Below, one piece after another: positions 25,487-33,596 of a DNA stretch of 64,000 nt. The DNA comes from JBBQNR01 sp963774075. GTDB taxonomy: Bacteria > Actinomycetota > Thermoleophilia > Solirubrobacterales > JBBDJG01. The notes under the pieces are model-generated. The model was not told the origin of the DNA. It was given only the letters and a program-made list of their open reading frames with translations, and searched no databases. The position numbers and the translations under genes are program-made. Every line of letters starts with the position of its first letter. Within the stretch, counting starts at the first letter, position 1. The stretch is from the NCBI GenBank assembly GCA_963774075.1, contig CAVZDP010000004.1, positions 1 to 64,000 of the forward strand, given 5' to 3'.

Positions 25487-26167
25487 CTAGACGTCGAGGC
25501 CGAGCCCGGCGCGAATCTCCGGTATCGCCTGCTCGTTGGACTGGAAGTGGACGGCGATCATCCCCAGCTCCCGCGCGGCCTCGACGTTGAGCTCGTTGTC
25601 GTCCACGAACAGCGAGTGCTCGGGCTCCATGCCCAGCCGCTCGAGCGTCAGACGATAGATCGCCGGGTCCGGCTTGCGCATGCCGACCCACGCCGAGTCG
25701 ACGACCAGCTCGAAGATCTCGTCCACCGGTAGCTTGGAGCGCCACAGCTCCTCCCACTCGCGCACGTTGTTGGTGAGGATCGCCATCCGGTAGCCACGCT
25801 CGCCGAGCTCTCTCATCAGGCCGAGCATCGGCTCGTTGCCTTCGAGGGCATCGAAGTAGATCTCGCGAAAGCGGTGCAGCGTGGGCCGGTGCCCGAGCTC
25901 TTCCTCGAGCCCCCAGGACAGATTCGTGAGGAACTCGGCCTCGCTCACCTCGCCACGCTCGAGGCGGTACAGCGGATACTCGCCGTCTCGCTCGGCCACG
26001 CGCTGCATCCCGCGACCGAGCTGCTCCATGGAGATGCCGGACTCGTCCTGGAAAGCCAGAAAGGCCTCGACCAGCCGGTTGGTGAGAACACCCCCGAAGT
26101 CGGAGATCACGGCGCGAATGTCACCGGCGCGCTCCGGGCGCCCGTCGCTTCCAGGCTTCGCCGTCAT
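25487..26167 (-). CDS. HAD-superfamily hydrolase
   Basis: A 226-residue haloacid-dehalogenase-fold hydrolase (subfamily IA, sEH-phosphatase-like). Motif I is SDFGGVLT with nucleophile Asp23, where the usual second aspartate is glycine, as in epoxide-hydrolase N-terminal relatives. Motif II is MAILTNNVREW, motif III includes RKPDP, and motif IV is FVDDNELNVEAA. It is the last gene of a three-gene leftward operon: its ATG overlaps the upstream gene's stop in an ATGA junction. Substrate unknown, probably a small phosphorylated metabolite. Confidence 0.87.
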   Translation of the reverse strand: MTAKPGSDGRPERAGDIRAVISDFGGVLTNRLVEAFLAFQDESGISMEQLGRGMQRVAERDGEYPLYRLERGEVSEAEFLTNLSWGLEEELGHRPTLHRFREIYFDALEGNEPMLGLMRELGERGYRMAILTNNVREWEELWRSKLPVDEIFELVVDSAWVGMRKPDPAIYRLTLERLGMEPEHSLFVDDNELNVEAARELGMIAVHFQSNEQAIPEIRAGLGLDV

Positions 26168-27027
26168 CCGGGCAGCAGTGTCTCGTAGCAGCCGTAGGCG
26201 GGGACGCCCTCCACCGACCAGCGCAGAAAGGAGACGCTGAGCGAGCCGTCCCGCACGCCCAGCTTTGCGCCGCCCAGCGCCTCCCCGCCGAAGCGGCGGG
26301 GAATCTCCTCGCCGGGGGCGAACAGCTCGACGCTCGCGGTGGCCGGCAGTCCGTCCTCATCCCACACGGTGGAGAGGCGCACGTCCTCGAAAGAGATCGG
26401 TGTCTCCTTCAGTCCGAGCAGCGAGGCGTCGCAGATCTCGTGACCGTCACCACCCCGCTGCCGTGCGGCTGCCACGAGCATCGACGGGCCGTCCTCGGCC
26501 GCGGCGTAGAGCGAGCGCCAGCGATCGATCTCGTCCCACCGCGGCGCCCCGGAGGAGCGCATCCACCTTCCCGGGCACCGCAGCGAATGCTGGTTTCCCC
26601 GGAGCTCCAGGCGGCCTTCCACCTCGCACAACAGCTCTTCCCGGGCGAGCCCCGCCGCGCGGGAGGGAGAGCCGCCCTCGTTCGCAGCCGTTCCCGCGTG
26701 CGCCGCTACCGTCGCCTCGACGTCGAGGTCGAGCTCGGGTACGGAGAGAGCGAGGCTGAAACGATCCGCCCCCTCCGCCGCCGTCCGTAGCCCGTCGATC
26801 TCGACGCCGTCGAGCGGCCGGGCCGCTCCGGAGCCCTCCAGCGCTCCCGTCACGGCCGGCTTGCCGTTCTCGAGCACGGCCCAACACGCCTCCACCAGCC
26901 CGGCAGCCGGCACCCTCGCCAGCCGCACGATCCCGAACAGCCCCCGCTCGGGGTCGGAGAAGTCGAGCGACATCGACTCGCCGGCGCCGGCGAGGGGCGC
27001 CGAGAGCTCCGGGCCGGCCGCCGTCAT
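26164..27027 (-). CDS. conserved hypothetical protein, operon partner of fxsA
   Basis: A 287-residue soluble protein that I do not recognise. The body alternates beta-strand-like stretches (GLFGIVRLARVPAAGLVEAC, FSLALSVPELDLDVEATV) with a tryptophan-rich part (PGRWMRSSGAPRWDEIDRWR), which suggests a beta-barrel or lipocalin-like shape, but this is only impression. Both ends are translationally coupled: its ATG overlaps the fxsA stop (ATGA) and its stop overlaps the HAD gene start (ATGA). The tight coupling is the best hint that the three products act together. Confidence 0.7.
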   Translation of the reverse strand: MTAAGPELSAPLAGAGESMSLDFSDPERGLFGIVRLARVPAAGLVEACWAVLENGKPAVTGALEGSGAARPLDGVEIDGLRTAAEGADRFSLALSVPELDLDVEATVAAHAGTAANEGGSPSRAAGLAREELLCEVEGRLELRGNQHSLRCPGRWMRSSGAPRWDEIDRWRSLYAAAEDGPSMLVAAARQRGGDGHEICDASLLGLKETPISFEDVRLSTVWDEDGLPATASVELFAPGEEIPRRFGGEALGGAKLGVRDGSLSVSFLRWSVEGVPAYGCYETLLPG

Positions 27028-27479
27028 CCGGGTGGCAGCTCGCGATCGCCGTTGATCCGTCGCGGCGGTTGGGGCTCGCCGGGCCGCGACCCGACGTTGC
27101 GAAAGACCACCCTGGTCACCATCCCGCGGCGGCGGATCGAACGCATGATGGCGCGCCGGATCGTGGCTCGAGTGACGGGGATCAGCAGGAGCAGTCCAAC
27201 GGCGTCCGTAATGAAGCCGGGCGTCAGCAGCAGTGCCCCGCCGACGATCACGAGTACCCCGTCCAGAACCTCGGCATGAGGCACGCGCCCTTCGGCCAGC
27301 GCCTGCTGGAAGCGCAGCCAGGCGGTGCGTCCCTGCCAGGAAAGTAGCCGGGCGCCGATGATGGAGTCCGCGATCAGGATCAGGACCGTCCACAGGGCGC
27401 CGATCTCCTGGCCGACCTGGATGATCACGTAGATCTCGGCGATCGGCACGAGGATAAAAAGGAGGACCAGAAGCGCCAC
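27024..27479 (-). CDS. fxsA: FxsA family membrane protein
   Basis: A 151-residue FxsA-type cytoplasmic membrane protein. The family pattern is clear: LLFILVPIAEIYVIIQVGQE, then GALWTVLILIADSIIGARLL, RFQQALAEGRVPHAEVLDGV and LLTPGFITDAVGLLLLIP. In E. coli FxsA relieves F-plasmid exclusion of phage T7; its normal role is unknown. First gene of a leftward ATGA-coupled operon with the hypothetical gene and the HAD hydrolase. Start codon is GTG. The basic tail (RRAIMRSIRRRGM) is cytoplasmic. Confidence 0.9.
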   Translation of the reverse strand: MALLVLLFILVPIAEIYVIIQVGQEIGALWTVLILIADSIIGARLLSWQGRTAWLRFQQALAEGRVPHAEVLDGVLVIVGGALLLTPGFITDAVGLLLLIPVTRATIRRAIMRSIRRRGMVTRVVFRNVGSRPGEPQPPRRINGDRELPPG

Positions 27480-27516
27480 GGAGGGGATGATCGCAGGCGT
27501 GGCTAGAATCCCTGGG

Positions 27517-27837
27517 GTGTCCGAAGCTCAAGACAGCCCCAGTCCCGGCCGCGACGAGATCTTCGAAGCGCTCGAGAACGTGATCGACCCCGAGATCGGG
27601 CTCGACTTCGTCTCGCTCGGCCTCGTCTACGACGTCGAGGTCGAAGGTAGCGACGTCCACGTCACGTTCACCCTCACGACCCCCGCGTGCCCGATCGGGC
27701 CGCAGGTCTCCGAGCAGATGAAGGAGTTCGTGAGCGAGGTGGCCGGCGTGGAGCGCGTCTTCCCGAAGATGACGTTCACGCCGCCGTGGTCCCCGGAGAA
27801 GATGACCGAGGACGCCAAGTTCGCGCTCGGGTACTAG
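27517..27837 (+). CDS. MIP18/SufT family metal-sulfur cluster assembly factor
   Basis: A 106-residue DUF59 protein: RDEIFEALENVIDPEIGLDF, LGLVYDVEVEGSDVHVTFTL, and the reactive-cysteine motif TTPACPIGP. Relatives (SufT, PaaD, MIP18) help mature Fe-S proteins. The suf operon lies ~6.6 kb to the right, so a functional link is plausible though the gene is not in it. The GTG at 27517 is preferred: TAGAAT at 27504-27509 lies 7 nt upstream, giving a leaderless start. An in-frame ATG at 27487 would lie upstream of that hexamer. Confidence 0.85.
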   Translation: MSEAQDSPSPGRDEIFEALENVIDPEIGLDFVSLGLVYDVEVEGSDVHVTFTLTTPACPIGPQVSEQMKEFVSEVAGVERVFPKMTFTPPWSPEKMTEDAKFALGY

Positions 27838-28195
27838 GGGCGCCTACCAGAGCCAAACCCGGCAGCCCGACCGAACGGCTGATGGCTCGTTTGCAAACGG
27901 ATTGCAAACGAGCGTACTCCCCGCTCCCCGCAGTGGCAGACGTTCCGGAATTGCTGGCTTGAGCCACCGGGTGGCGGGGTGAGAACCGGCCCCTCGCACC
28001 GCCAACGGCACAACTGGTCCCGCTGAGCCCGCGAAGTGCCGGCGCTGCGGCGTGCCTGCCGTCGAAGGACGGCTGTTGTGTCCGATTCACGCTGCGCGCA
28101 TGGACCGTCGCTCTAGAGAACTTCGGTGGGAAGCTGAAGGCGGCGAGGAGTCAGCCGTGAGCGTCTTACTCGGACAGCCCCACGGCTTGGAGGGC
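27838..28195. other. intergenic region between convergent genes
   Basis: About 360 bp with no convincing gene. It contains one strong inverted repeat (27885-27913), described separately. Confidence 0.4.
27885..27913. terminator. 12-bp-stem hairpin downstream of sufT-like gene
   Basis: GCTCGTTTGCAA at 27885-27896 and its exact complement TTGCAAACGAGC at 27902-27913 enclose a 5-nt loop. The stem is AT-richer than its surroundings, and there is no T-run, so it could be a terminator of the sufT-like gene or a protein-binding dyad. Its centre also contains the perfect palindrome CGTTTGCAAACG (27888-27899). Confidence 0.5.
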
Positions 28196-28687
28196 TCAAT
28201 GGCCGGCCGACGCCAACAGGGAAGTGATCCAAAGCAGGGGCAAGACGCACCCGGTCGCGATGCTGCCGACTCGCGGCAGCCGGCGAGTCAAAAAGCCCAC
28301 GACGAGCGCCAACGCAAGCATCCCGAGGACCCAATAGGCCCACGCGCCCGTGTCGTCGGAGTAACGACGCAGCGACGGTAGGTAGTACGGGTCATAGGTG
28401 TAGAAGCGCGTGATCATGAACGCCGCCGCTGCCGGAGCAAACAGGGCGACGGCCCGCGGGACGCGCGGAGCGAACGCATGGACAACGGCGACGACCGAAC
28501 CCACCAGCATGGTGAGGTACGCGACTCCCGCGACCGTCTCCTCGCCCTCCACGCCCTGGCCCGGCACGCTCCCGGAGTAACTCCCGACGAGACCAAGCGC
28601 GAGAGCAAGTTCGAAAGCCGCGGCGGCGAAGAGCACGACGGGCACGGACCAAAGGATCAGCCACGGCCGCTGCTGTCCCTGAGGCAT
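28196..28687 (-). CDS. four-helix membrane protein of unknown function
   Basis: A 163-residue protein with about four transmembrane helices (WLILWSVPVVLFAAAAFELA, GVAYLTMLVGSVVAVVHAF, AVALFAPAAAAFMITRF, WAYWVLGMLALALVVGFL) and a conserved-looking YDPYYLPSLRRYSDDTG loop. No known family recognised. A GATACT hexamer lies 9 nt before the ATG at 28687. Confidence 0.65.
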   Translation of the reverse strand: MPQGQQRPWLILWSVPVVLFAAAAFELALALGLVGSYSGSVPGQGVEGEETVAGVAYLTMLVGSVVAVVHAFAPRVPRAVALFAPAAAAFMITRFYTYDPYYLPSLRRYSDDTGAWAYWVLGMLALALVVGFLTRRLPRVGSIATGCVLPLLWITSLLASAGH

Positions 28688-29065
28688 CGCCCGCGCAGTA
28701 TCCCGCAGGCATAGGGGCGGGGAAGATCAGACGGATTGCAGACGAACGGCGCCAGACGCGCCGGTTTCGGCGGTACGGACCATTACGGTGCGGCGCGGGA
28801 TTTGCTTACTAGAGCGGTTCTCCGGACGACCCACTACAGGCCGGCATGGCGCCAGCCGGAGAAGATGACTGAGGACGCCGCATGGCGACGATCCGAATTC
28901 GCCATTTCCGGTCGAACGTCATGGGGCAGGCCACTGGCTGCGAACCGCCACTCGCCTATGGCTCGTCAGCCCGTCGAGGGCGTCGGCCGACATTGGTCCA
29001 CAGCGGCTAAAGCCGTCCTCTCGGCGGCCGAGAACGGCCACGAGCGACCTCTTGATGCCTTCTTG
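28688..29065. other. region upstream of the GGDEF gene
   Basis: The reading frame of the downstream GGDEF gene stays open to 28736, but this part lacks signal-peptide or domain character and is probably untranslated. It includes a short stretch (about 28857-28880) resembling the 3' end of the sufT-like gene. Confidence 0.35.
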
Positions 29066-30295
29066 ATGGTGAAGGCCGGAACGGGCGGTATGGATACCGT
29101 CGGAGCGTTGGAGGCGAGAAAGGACGGTACGGACACCGTGGGAGCAGCGAGACGCCTGACCACCGCCGCCGCGGCAGCGCTCTTGGTCGTGTTCGCCGTC
29201 CCGGGACCTTCCGGCGCGAACCCGGTCGCCGATGCGCTAGGCGGAGTGGGGGAGGCTGCCGGAGCGTCGCCGAGCCTGCCGTCCGTAACGGTCGGCGGCA
29301 GCGGCCTTCCGCAGGTCAGCGTCGGTGGGGCGAACGGCGGGGGCGGTGGTGCTCCCGCGCCGGGTGGTGGGCAGCCGCCGACGTCGCCCGCCGTTCCACA
29401 GCCGCTGACCGGCGCGCCCGCTTCGGTTAGCCCTGGCGCCGGTGGATCGGCGGGTGGGACAGGAAGCTCGGGTAAACCCGCCGCAGGGGCCGAGAAGAGT
29501 GGCGAGGGGAGCGGCGCGCGTTCCAGCGCAGGCACGCGGGGCGAGCGGTCCGGCTTGCCTTCAGGCGCAGCGTCCTCAAGCCGTCCTTCGAGCGCACCGG
29601 CCGGCGCAGACGGTGCCCACGCGCAACAAGCTGCATCTCGCGGTCGCGGGCAGGGGGCGCAGCGGGTGCGCGGCAGATCCATCGCGAGACGGGTCGTGAG
29701 CCGGATACCGTCCGAGTTTCGCCTGCTGCTGCTGGGAGTGGGCGCGGCGGCCGTTCTGTTCGGCCTGCTCACCCTGCACGAGCTGCGCCGCTCGCGGCGG
29801 GCTCAGGAGGGTGCCCTGGCCGACTCCCTGACCGGCCTGCCGAACCGGCAGGCGTTCGAGGAGCGGATGGCGCGGGAGTGGACGCGGGCGACGCGCTACA
29901 ACCGTGACTTGGGCCTGCTGCTCCTCGACCTCGACGGCTTCAAGCAGGTGAACGATACCCATGGCCACATGGCAGGTGATCGGCTCCTGCGCGAGGCGGG
30001 CGCGGCCATCGCGAGCCGCGTGCGCGAGTCCGACGTCCCCGCGCGCCTCGGTGGAGACGAATTCGTCGTGCTCTGCCCGGAGACCGCGGGCAGCGGTCTC
30101 GAGGCACTTGCGTCCGGACTCGAACGGACGTTGGCTGAGCACTCCGTCAACGCCAGCGTTGGGTTTGCCGAGCGCGAGCCGGGCGATCTGGCCGCCACCG
30201 ACCTGCTCGGTCGCGCAGACAGCTCGATGTACGCGCGCAAGCATGTGCGCCGCGAGGCCACCACGGCGGGCACCGAGGTTCTCGCCACCGCGTGA
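29066..30295 (+). CDS. membrane-anchored diguanylate cyclase (GGDEF)
   Basis: About 409 residues making cyclic di-GMP from two GTP. Order: an N-terminal hydrophobic signal-like segment (TTAAAAALLVVFAVPG), a ~150-residue external Gly/Pro/Ser/Ala-rich low-complexity region, a transmembrane helix near 217-238 (FRLLLLGVGAAAVLFGLL), then a cytoplasmic GGDEF domain. The domain has DSLTGLPNRQAFEERM, LDLDGFKQVNDTHGH and the active-site loop LGGDEF (about 327-332). RESD sits five residues before GGDEF, the product-inhibition I-site. The start is uncertain: ATG 29066, ATG 29090 or GTG 29138 all precede the hydrophobic segment. No phosphodiesterase is nearby. Confidence 0.85.
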   Translation: MVKAGTGGMDTVGALEARKDGTDTVGAARRLTTAAAAALLVVFAVPGPSGANPVADALGGVGEAAGASPSLPSVTVGGSGLPQVSVGGANGGGGGAPAPGGGQPPTSPAVPQPLTGAPASVSPGAGGSAGGTGSSGKPAAGAEKSGEGSGARSSAGTRGERSGLPSGAASSSRPSSAPAGADGAHAQQAASRGRGQGAQRVRGRSIARRVVSRIPSEFRLLLLGVGAAAVLFGLLTLHELRRSRRAQEGALADSLTGLPNRQAFEERMAREWTRATRYNRDLGLLLLDLDGFKQVNDTHGHMAGDRLLREAGAAIASRVRESDVPARLGGDEFVVLCPETAGSGLEALASGLERTLAEHSVNASVGFAEREPGDLAATDLLGRADSSMYARKHVRREATTAGTEVLATA

Positions 30296-30296
30296 A

Positions 30297-30542
30297 CTAA
30301 CCGTCTCGGCGCTTCAGCTCCTCGTCGAGCGAGATGGCTCGGATCGAGTGCTCATCGGGCAGCTTGTCGAGCACGTCGTGGATGACGCGACCGACGTCGT
30401 GCTCCTCGTGACCGAAGTCGTCCAGCAGGCTCTTGAGCGCGGTGTGGGTGATCTTGAGCTGCGCCGGCGTGAGCTCGAGATGGAAGTGGACCTCCTCCGC
30501 GCGGCCGCCGTGCCCGGACTCTGGCTGGGGTTGTTGTGGCAT
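30297..30542 (-). CDS. small acidic hypothetical protein
   Basis: An 81-residue soluble protein beginning MPQQPQPESG, with ELTPAQLKITHTALKSLLDD and VIHDVLDKLPDEHSIRAI as two amphipathic helices. Not recognised. The ATG at 30542 has GGAGG 3 nt ahead plus GAGGAGGG a little further up. It ends 2 bp from the stop of the GGDEF gene (convergent). Confidence 0.62.
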   Translation of the reverse strand: MPQQPQPESGHGGRAEEVHFHLELTPAQLKITHTALKSLLDDFGHEEHDVGRVIHDVLDKLPDEHSIRAISLDEELKRRDG

Positions 30543-30690
30543 CGACCTCCGTCCCTCCTCTTCGCTTCCGAGCAATGGTATTCGCTGGCATCGCGATCGG
30601 GGCTCACAACGCCAGGCGGCGGCCCGTGAAGGCCGCCGCAGCGCTGCTCTGTCGGGCCGGCCCTGCAGCCACGGCCCGCGAGCTTGATTC

Positions 30691-31314
30691 CTACCTGCTC
30701 TTGTTCTTCTTGCCGCCGCCCTTGCGGGTGACGGTCTCGCAGGTCGCCGCGTCCACGTCGTCGTTGCGGTCGGCGATCACTACGTCCACGCCGGCGCCGC
30801 ACGTGACCGTGTCCTTGTCACTGCCCGACCGGCCACGGCCCTTGCGGCTGTTCAGGCGGTCATCGCCGTCGCCGCCGTCGAGCGCGTCGTTCCCGCGTCC
30901 TCCGACCAGCCGGTCGTTGCCGGCGTCACCGTTGAGGGCATCGTCGCCGGGCTTGCCGTCCAACCGGTCGTCGCCCTCGCCGCCGCTGAGAGAGTCGGGC
31001 CCTATGCCTCCGCGGACGTGGTCGTTGCCGGCCTCGCCGTTGACGGTGTCCTTGCCGGCGTTGCCGTGCAGTCGGTCGTCGCCCTCGCCGCCGTTCAGCG
31101 TGTCCGCGCCCTGGTTGCCGTGCAGCCGGTCCGCGCCGCCCAGGCCGCTGAGCTGGTCGTCGCCCCGCTTGCCCACGAGCAGATCGCCGTCGTTGGTACC
31201 CGTGAGCACGTCGGGTCCCGGGCCGCCGATCACATTGGTGGCCGTCGCCACGCCGGCCATGGTCAGTATCGCCAGTGCGGCCGCAACGACCGCAATCATC
31301 GTTCTGTTTTTCAT
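30691..31314 (-). CDS. secreted RTX-type calcium-binding repeat protein
   Basis: A 207-residue exported protein: signal peptide about 1-26 (MKNRTMIAVVAAALAILTMA), then some ten nonapeptide repeats of the RTX consensus GGxGxDxLx (for example GGAGPD-like VIGGPGPDVLTG, GGEGDDRLHG, GGIGPDSLSG, GGRGNDALDG). Such repeats wind into a parallel beta-roll that binds Ca2+ outside the cell. No catalytic domain follows, only a short basic tail with two cysteines. GGAGG precedes the ATG at 31314. A direct-repeat element (31422-31439) lies in its upstream region. Confidence 0.85.
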   Translation of the reverse strand: MKNRTMIAVVAAALAILTMAGVATATNVIGGPGPDVLTGTNDGDLLVGKRGDDQLSGLGGADRLHGNQGADTLNGGEGDDRLHGNAGKDTVNGEAGNDHVRGGIGPDSLSGGEGDDRLDGKPGDDALNGDAGNDRLVGGRGNDALDGGDGDDRLNSRKGRGRSGSDKDTVTCGAGVDVVIADRNDDVDAATCETVTRKGGGKKNKSR

Positions 31315-31421
31315 TTCGTCCTCCAACCTCGTTTTGCTTGCGCCGGAAGGCCGCCCGCCGGGCCGCCGCCGGTCCAGGTGTAGAAACGCCGGACCGAGCC
31401 CGCGGTTGGGACGCGGGAGTC

Positions 31422-31439
31422 GCTTAACGCGCGCTTAAC
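31422..31439 (-). promoter_or_regulatory. GCTTAAC direct repeat, candidate operator
   Basis: Two identical 7-mers GCTTAAC at 31422-31428 and 31433-31439, 11 bp apart start to start (GTTAAGC on the minus strand), upstream of the RTX-type gene. One helical turn of spacing is typical of OmpR/PhoB-family tandem binding. The same pair with the same 11-bp period recurs at 54738-54755. Confidence 0.4.
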
Positions 31440-31528
31440 CGGCGGGGAGCTCGCGGTCGTTCGTGAATCTCCCGCCATTTCATGCCGCTCCTACGCCAGC
31501 GTGGGCCCCCCTGGCTAGACTGATCGTG

Positions 31529-32503
31529 ATGAGAGCCTCGAGCGGACCGAAGACCGTGCTGCTCGCCGCCCCCCGCGGTTACTGCGCCGGCGTCGATAGA
31601 GCGGTGCAGACGGTGGAGCGGATGCTCGACCGCCAGGACAGCCCCGTCTACGTCCGCAAGCAGATCGTCCACAACAAGCACGTTGTTGAGGAGTTGGAGA
31701 AGCGCGGCGCGATTTTCGTGGACGAGGAGACGGAGGTGCCCGAGGGCGAGACGGTCGTCTTCTCCGCCCACGGCGTCGCGCCGTCCGTGCACCACAACGC
31801 CGCGCAGCGCAAGCTCAACACGATCGACGCAACCTGCCCGCTCGTGACCAAGGTCCACGTCGAGGCCCGCCAGTTCGCCGCCGACGGCTACACGATCGTG
31901 CTGATCGGCCACGAGGGCCATGAGGAGGTCGAGGGCACGACCGGCGAGGCCCCCTCGCACATCGTGCTCGTTCAGACCGAGCACGATGTCGAGCGGCTCG
32001 AGGTCGAGGATGCCTCCAAGGTCGCCTACATCACTCAGACCACCCTTGCGGTGGACGAGACGCTCAGCATCATCGCGCGCCTGCGCGAGAGGTTTCCCCA
32101 GATCGTGGGTCCCAAGACCGACGACATCTGCTACGCGACCCAGAACCGCCAGGACGCCGTGAAACAGCTCGCCCCAAGATGCGACCTGGTGCTCGTGATC
32201 GGGTCAAGGAACTCGTCGAACTCCAACCGGCTCGTCGAGGTGGCGAAGGAGCACGGAGCCCGCTCGCACCTGATCGACAACGAACACGAGGTGCGCGAGG
32301 AGTGGCTTCACGACGTCGAGACCGTTGGGATCACGTCCGGCGCCAGCGCTCCCGAGGAACTCGTGCAGCGCCTCGTCGCCTTCTTCCGCGAGCGCGGGGC
32401 GAACGAGGTGACGGAGCTCGAGGTGAGCAAGGAGACCGTTCGCTTCATGATGCCTCGCGAGGTCCGCGAGCCTGGCGCGCCCCGCGTGCCCACTCCCTCC
32501 TAA
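31529..32503 (+). CDS. ispH: 4-hydroxy-3-methylbut-2-enyl diphosphate reductase
   Basis: A 324-residue IspH (LytB), the last enzyme of the MEP isoprenoid pathway; it reduces HMBPP to isopentenyl and dimethylallyl diphosphate using a [4Fe-4S] cluster. The three cluster cysteines are at 19 (PRGYCAGV), 103 (DATCPLV) and 201 (DDICYATQ). Substrate-binding residues are seen in SAHGVAPSVH, GHEGHEEVEG and SSNSNRL. The ATG at 31529 is chosen; TAGACT at 31516-31521 lies 7 nt upstream, so the mRNA is probably leaderless. A repeat array begins 9 bp after the stop. Confidence 0.96.
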   Translation: MRASSGPKTVLLAAPRGYCAGVDRAVQTVERMLDRQDSPVYVRKQIVHNKHVVEELEKRGAIFVDEETEVPEGETVVFSAHGVAPSVHHNAAQRKLNTIDATCPLVTKVHVEARQFAADGYTIVLIGHEGHEEVEGTTGEAPSHIVLVQTEHDVERLEVEDASKVAYITQTTLAVDETLSIIARLRERFPQIVGPKTDDICYATQNRQDAVKQLAPRCDLVLVIGSRNSSNSNRLVEVAKEHGARSHLIDNEHEVREEWLHDVETVGITSGASAPEELVQRLVAFFRERGANEVTELEVSKETVRFMMPREVREPGAPRVPTPS

Positions 32504-32511
32504 CCGGGGAA

Positions 32512-32672
32512 TATCTAGCCGGCTTCGCCGGACACCTAAAGTCCAGAGAGCCCGCCTTGAGGCGGTCTCCCGCGAGACTATCTAGCCGGCTTCGCCGGAC
32601 ACCTAAAGTCCAGAGAGCCCGCCTTGAGGCGGTCTCCCGCGAGAATATCTAGCCGGCTTCGCCGGACACCTA
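32512..32672. repeat. 67-bp tandem repeat array of three-hairpin elements
   Basis: Two full 67-bp units (32512-32578 and 32579-32645) and a 27-bp partial third (32646-32672), nearly identical. Each full unit contains, in order, CCGGC-TTC-GCCGG, the short stem GGAC-acctaaa-GTCC and CCGCC-TTGA-GGCGG. The array fills the gap between ispH and the convergent redoxin gene, whose stop codon lies in the last partial unit. Related single copies occur at 37598-37658 and 47228-47282, and a fragment at 45762-45777. Confidence 0.9.
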
Positions 32673-33485
32673 GGCCGGTCCGGGCGCGAAGCTGAACGCG
32701 TACACGAGCGTCTCGTCGCGGAAGTAGAGCTTCACCTCGTGCTCCTCGTGCTGCCCTGACTCCACCAGCTTGTAGAGGCGCGGACCGTCGAGGCGCAACG
32801 TGCGCCGCCTCTCTCCGTCAACAAGCACGTCGAGCGTCCCCGTTCCCTCCAGCACGGCCGCTGCGGTAGCGCCCTGATAAGCGAGCGTCATCGAATCGCC
32901 GGCGTACACGCGCCGGCCCGAGCGGTCCTCCTCGAGATAGCGGTGGGGTGTCGGCACCTGAACGAGCGCACCCGGATGGTCGGTGCGCCGCAGCGGTGCC
33001 ATCGGGTCCGTAGGACTCATGTCCGGCTCTATCTCGGCGAGCACCTCCTGTATCGCCCGCTCGCTGGCCTCGTAATCGCCTTCGCCGAAGTGGTAATAGC
33101 GAAGCAGGCCACGGCGATCCCACAGGTAGAGCGCCGGCCACACCTCGTTCCCGTAGAGGCGCCAGATCAGGTAGTCGGGATCGAGCACCACCGGGAACTC
33201 GATCCCGAGCCGCTGGACGGCATCCTCCACGCGATTGTGCTGGCGCCCGAACGGGAATTGAGGTGAGTGGACGCCGATCGTTCGCAGGCCGGCGGTCGAG
33301 TAGCGGCGATGCCACTCCTGCAGGTACGGCATCGCCCGCAACGCGTTCAGCGAGCAGTAGTCCCAGAACCAGACCGCGACCGCATGGTGGCCGAGCAGCG
33401 TGCTGAGCGGCGTCGCTCTACCGTTCAGCCACACGGTGCCGTCCGGGAACTCCGGCACTGAGATCGGTTGCCCTTCAGGCCTCAT
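32670..33485 (-). CDS. redoxin/TlpA-like protein with C-terminal beta domain
   Basis: A 271-residue thioredoxin-fold protein. The first ~150 residues form a redoxin domain with the active-site region FWDYCSLNALRAMPYLQEW, where only one cysteine (Cys44) is present; many relatives of this group also have CxxN/W instead of CxxC. GVHSPQFPFGR and VLDPDYLIWRLYGNEVWPAL are family blocks. The last ~100 residues form a beta-rich domain (YAGDSMTLAYQGATAAAV) as in DipZ-like proteins. No signal peptide. The ATG at 33485 has TAGCTT 7 nt upstream. Likely peroxidase or thiol role; not proven. Confidence 0.82.
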   Translation of the reverse strand: MRPEGQPISVPEFPDGTVWLNGRATPLSTLLGHHAVAVWFWDYCSLNALRAMPYLQEWHRRYSTAGLRTIGVHSPQFPFGRQHNRVEDAVQRLGIEFPVVLDPDYLIWRLYGNEVWPALYLWDRRGLLRYYHFGEGDYEASERAIQEVLAEIEPDMSPTDPMAPLRRTDHPGALVQVPTPHRYLEEDRSGRRVYAGDSMTLAYQGATAAAVLEGTGTLDVLVDGERRRTLRLDGPRLYKLVESGQHEEHEVKLYFRDETLVYAFSFAPGPA

Positions 33486-33596
33486 CGGGAGAAAGCTAGA
33501 CGGTCGCAAGGGCGCGTGTCGGTGGCGTTTCGCACGGACGGTCCGTTGAGCACGCCCGGCGACCGAGTGAGGCTGGCTTCGGCGCGCCCTCCGGCG

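Noticed and set aside
32512..32672. Possible CRISPR array
   Set aside because: Units are directly contiguous with a 67-bp period and no variable spacers; no cas genes nearby.
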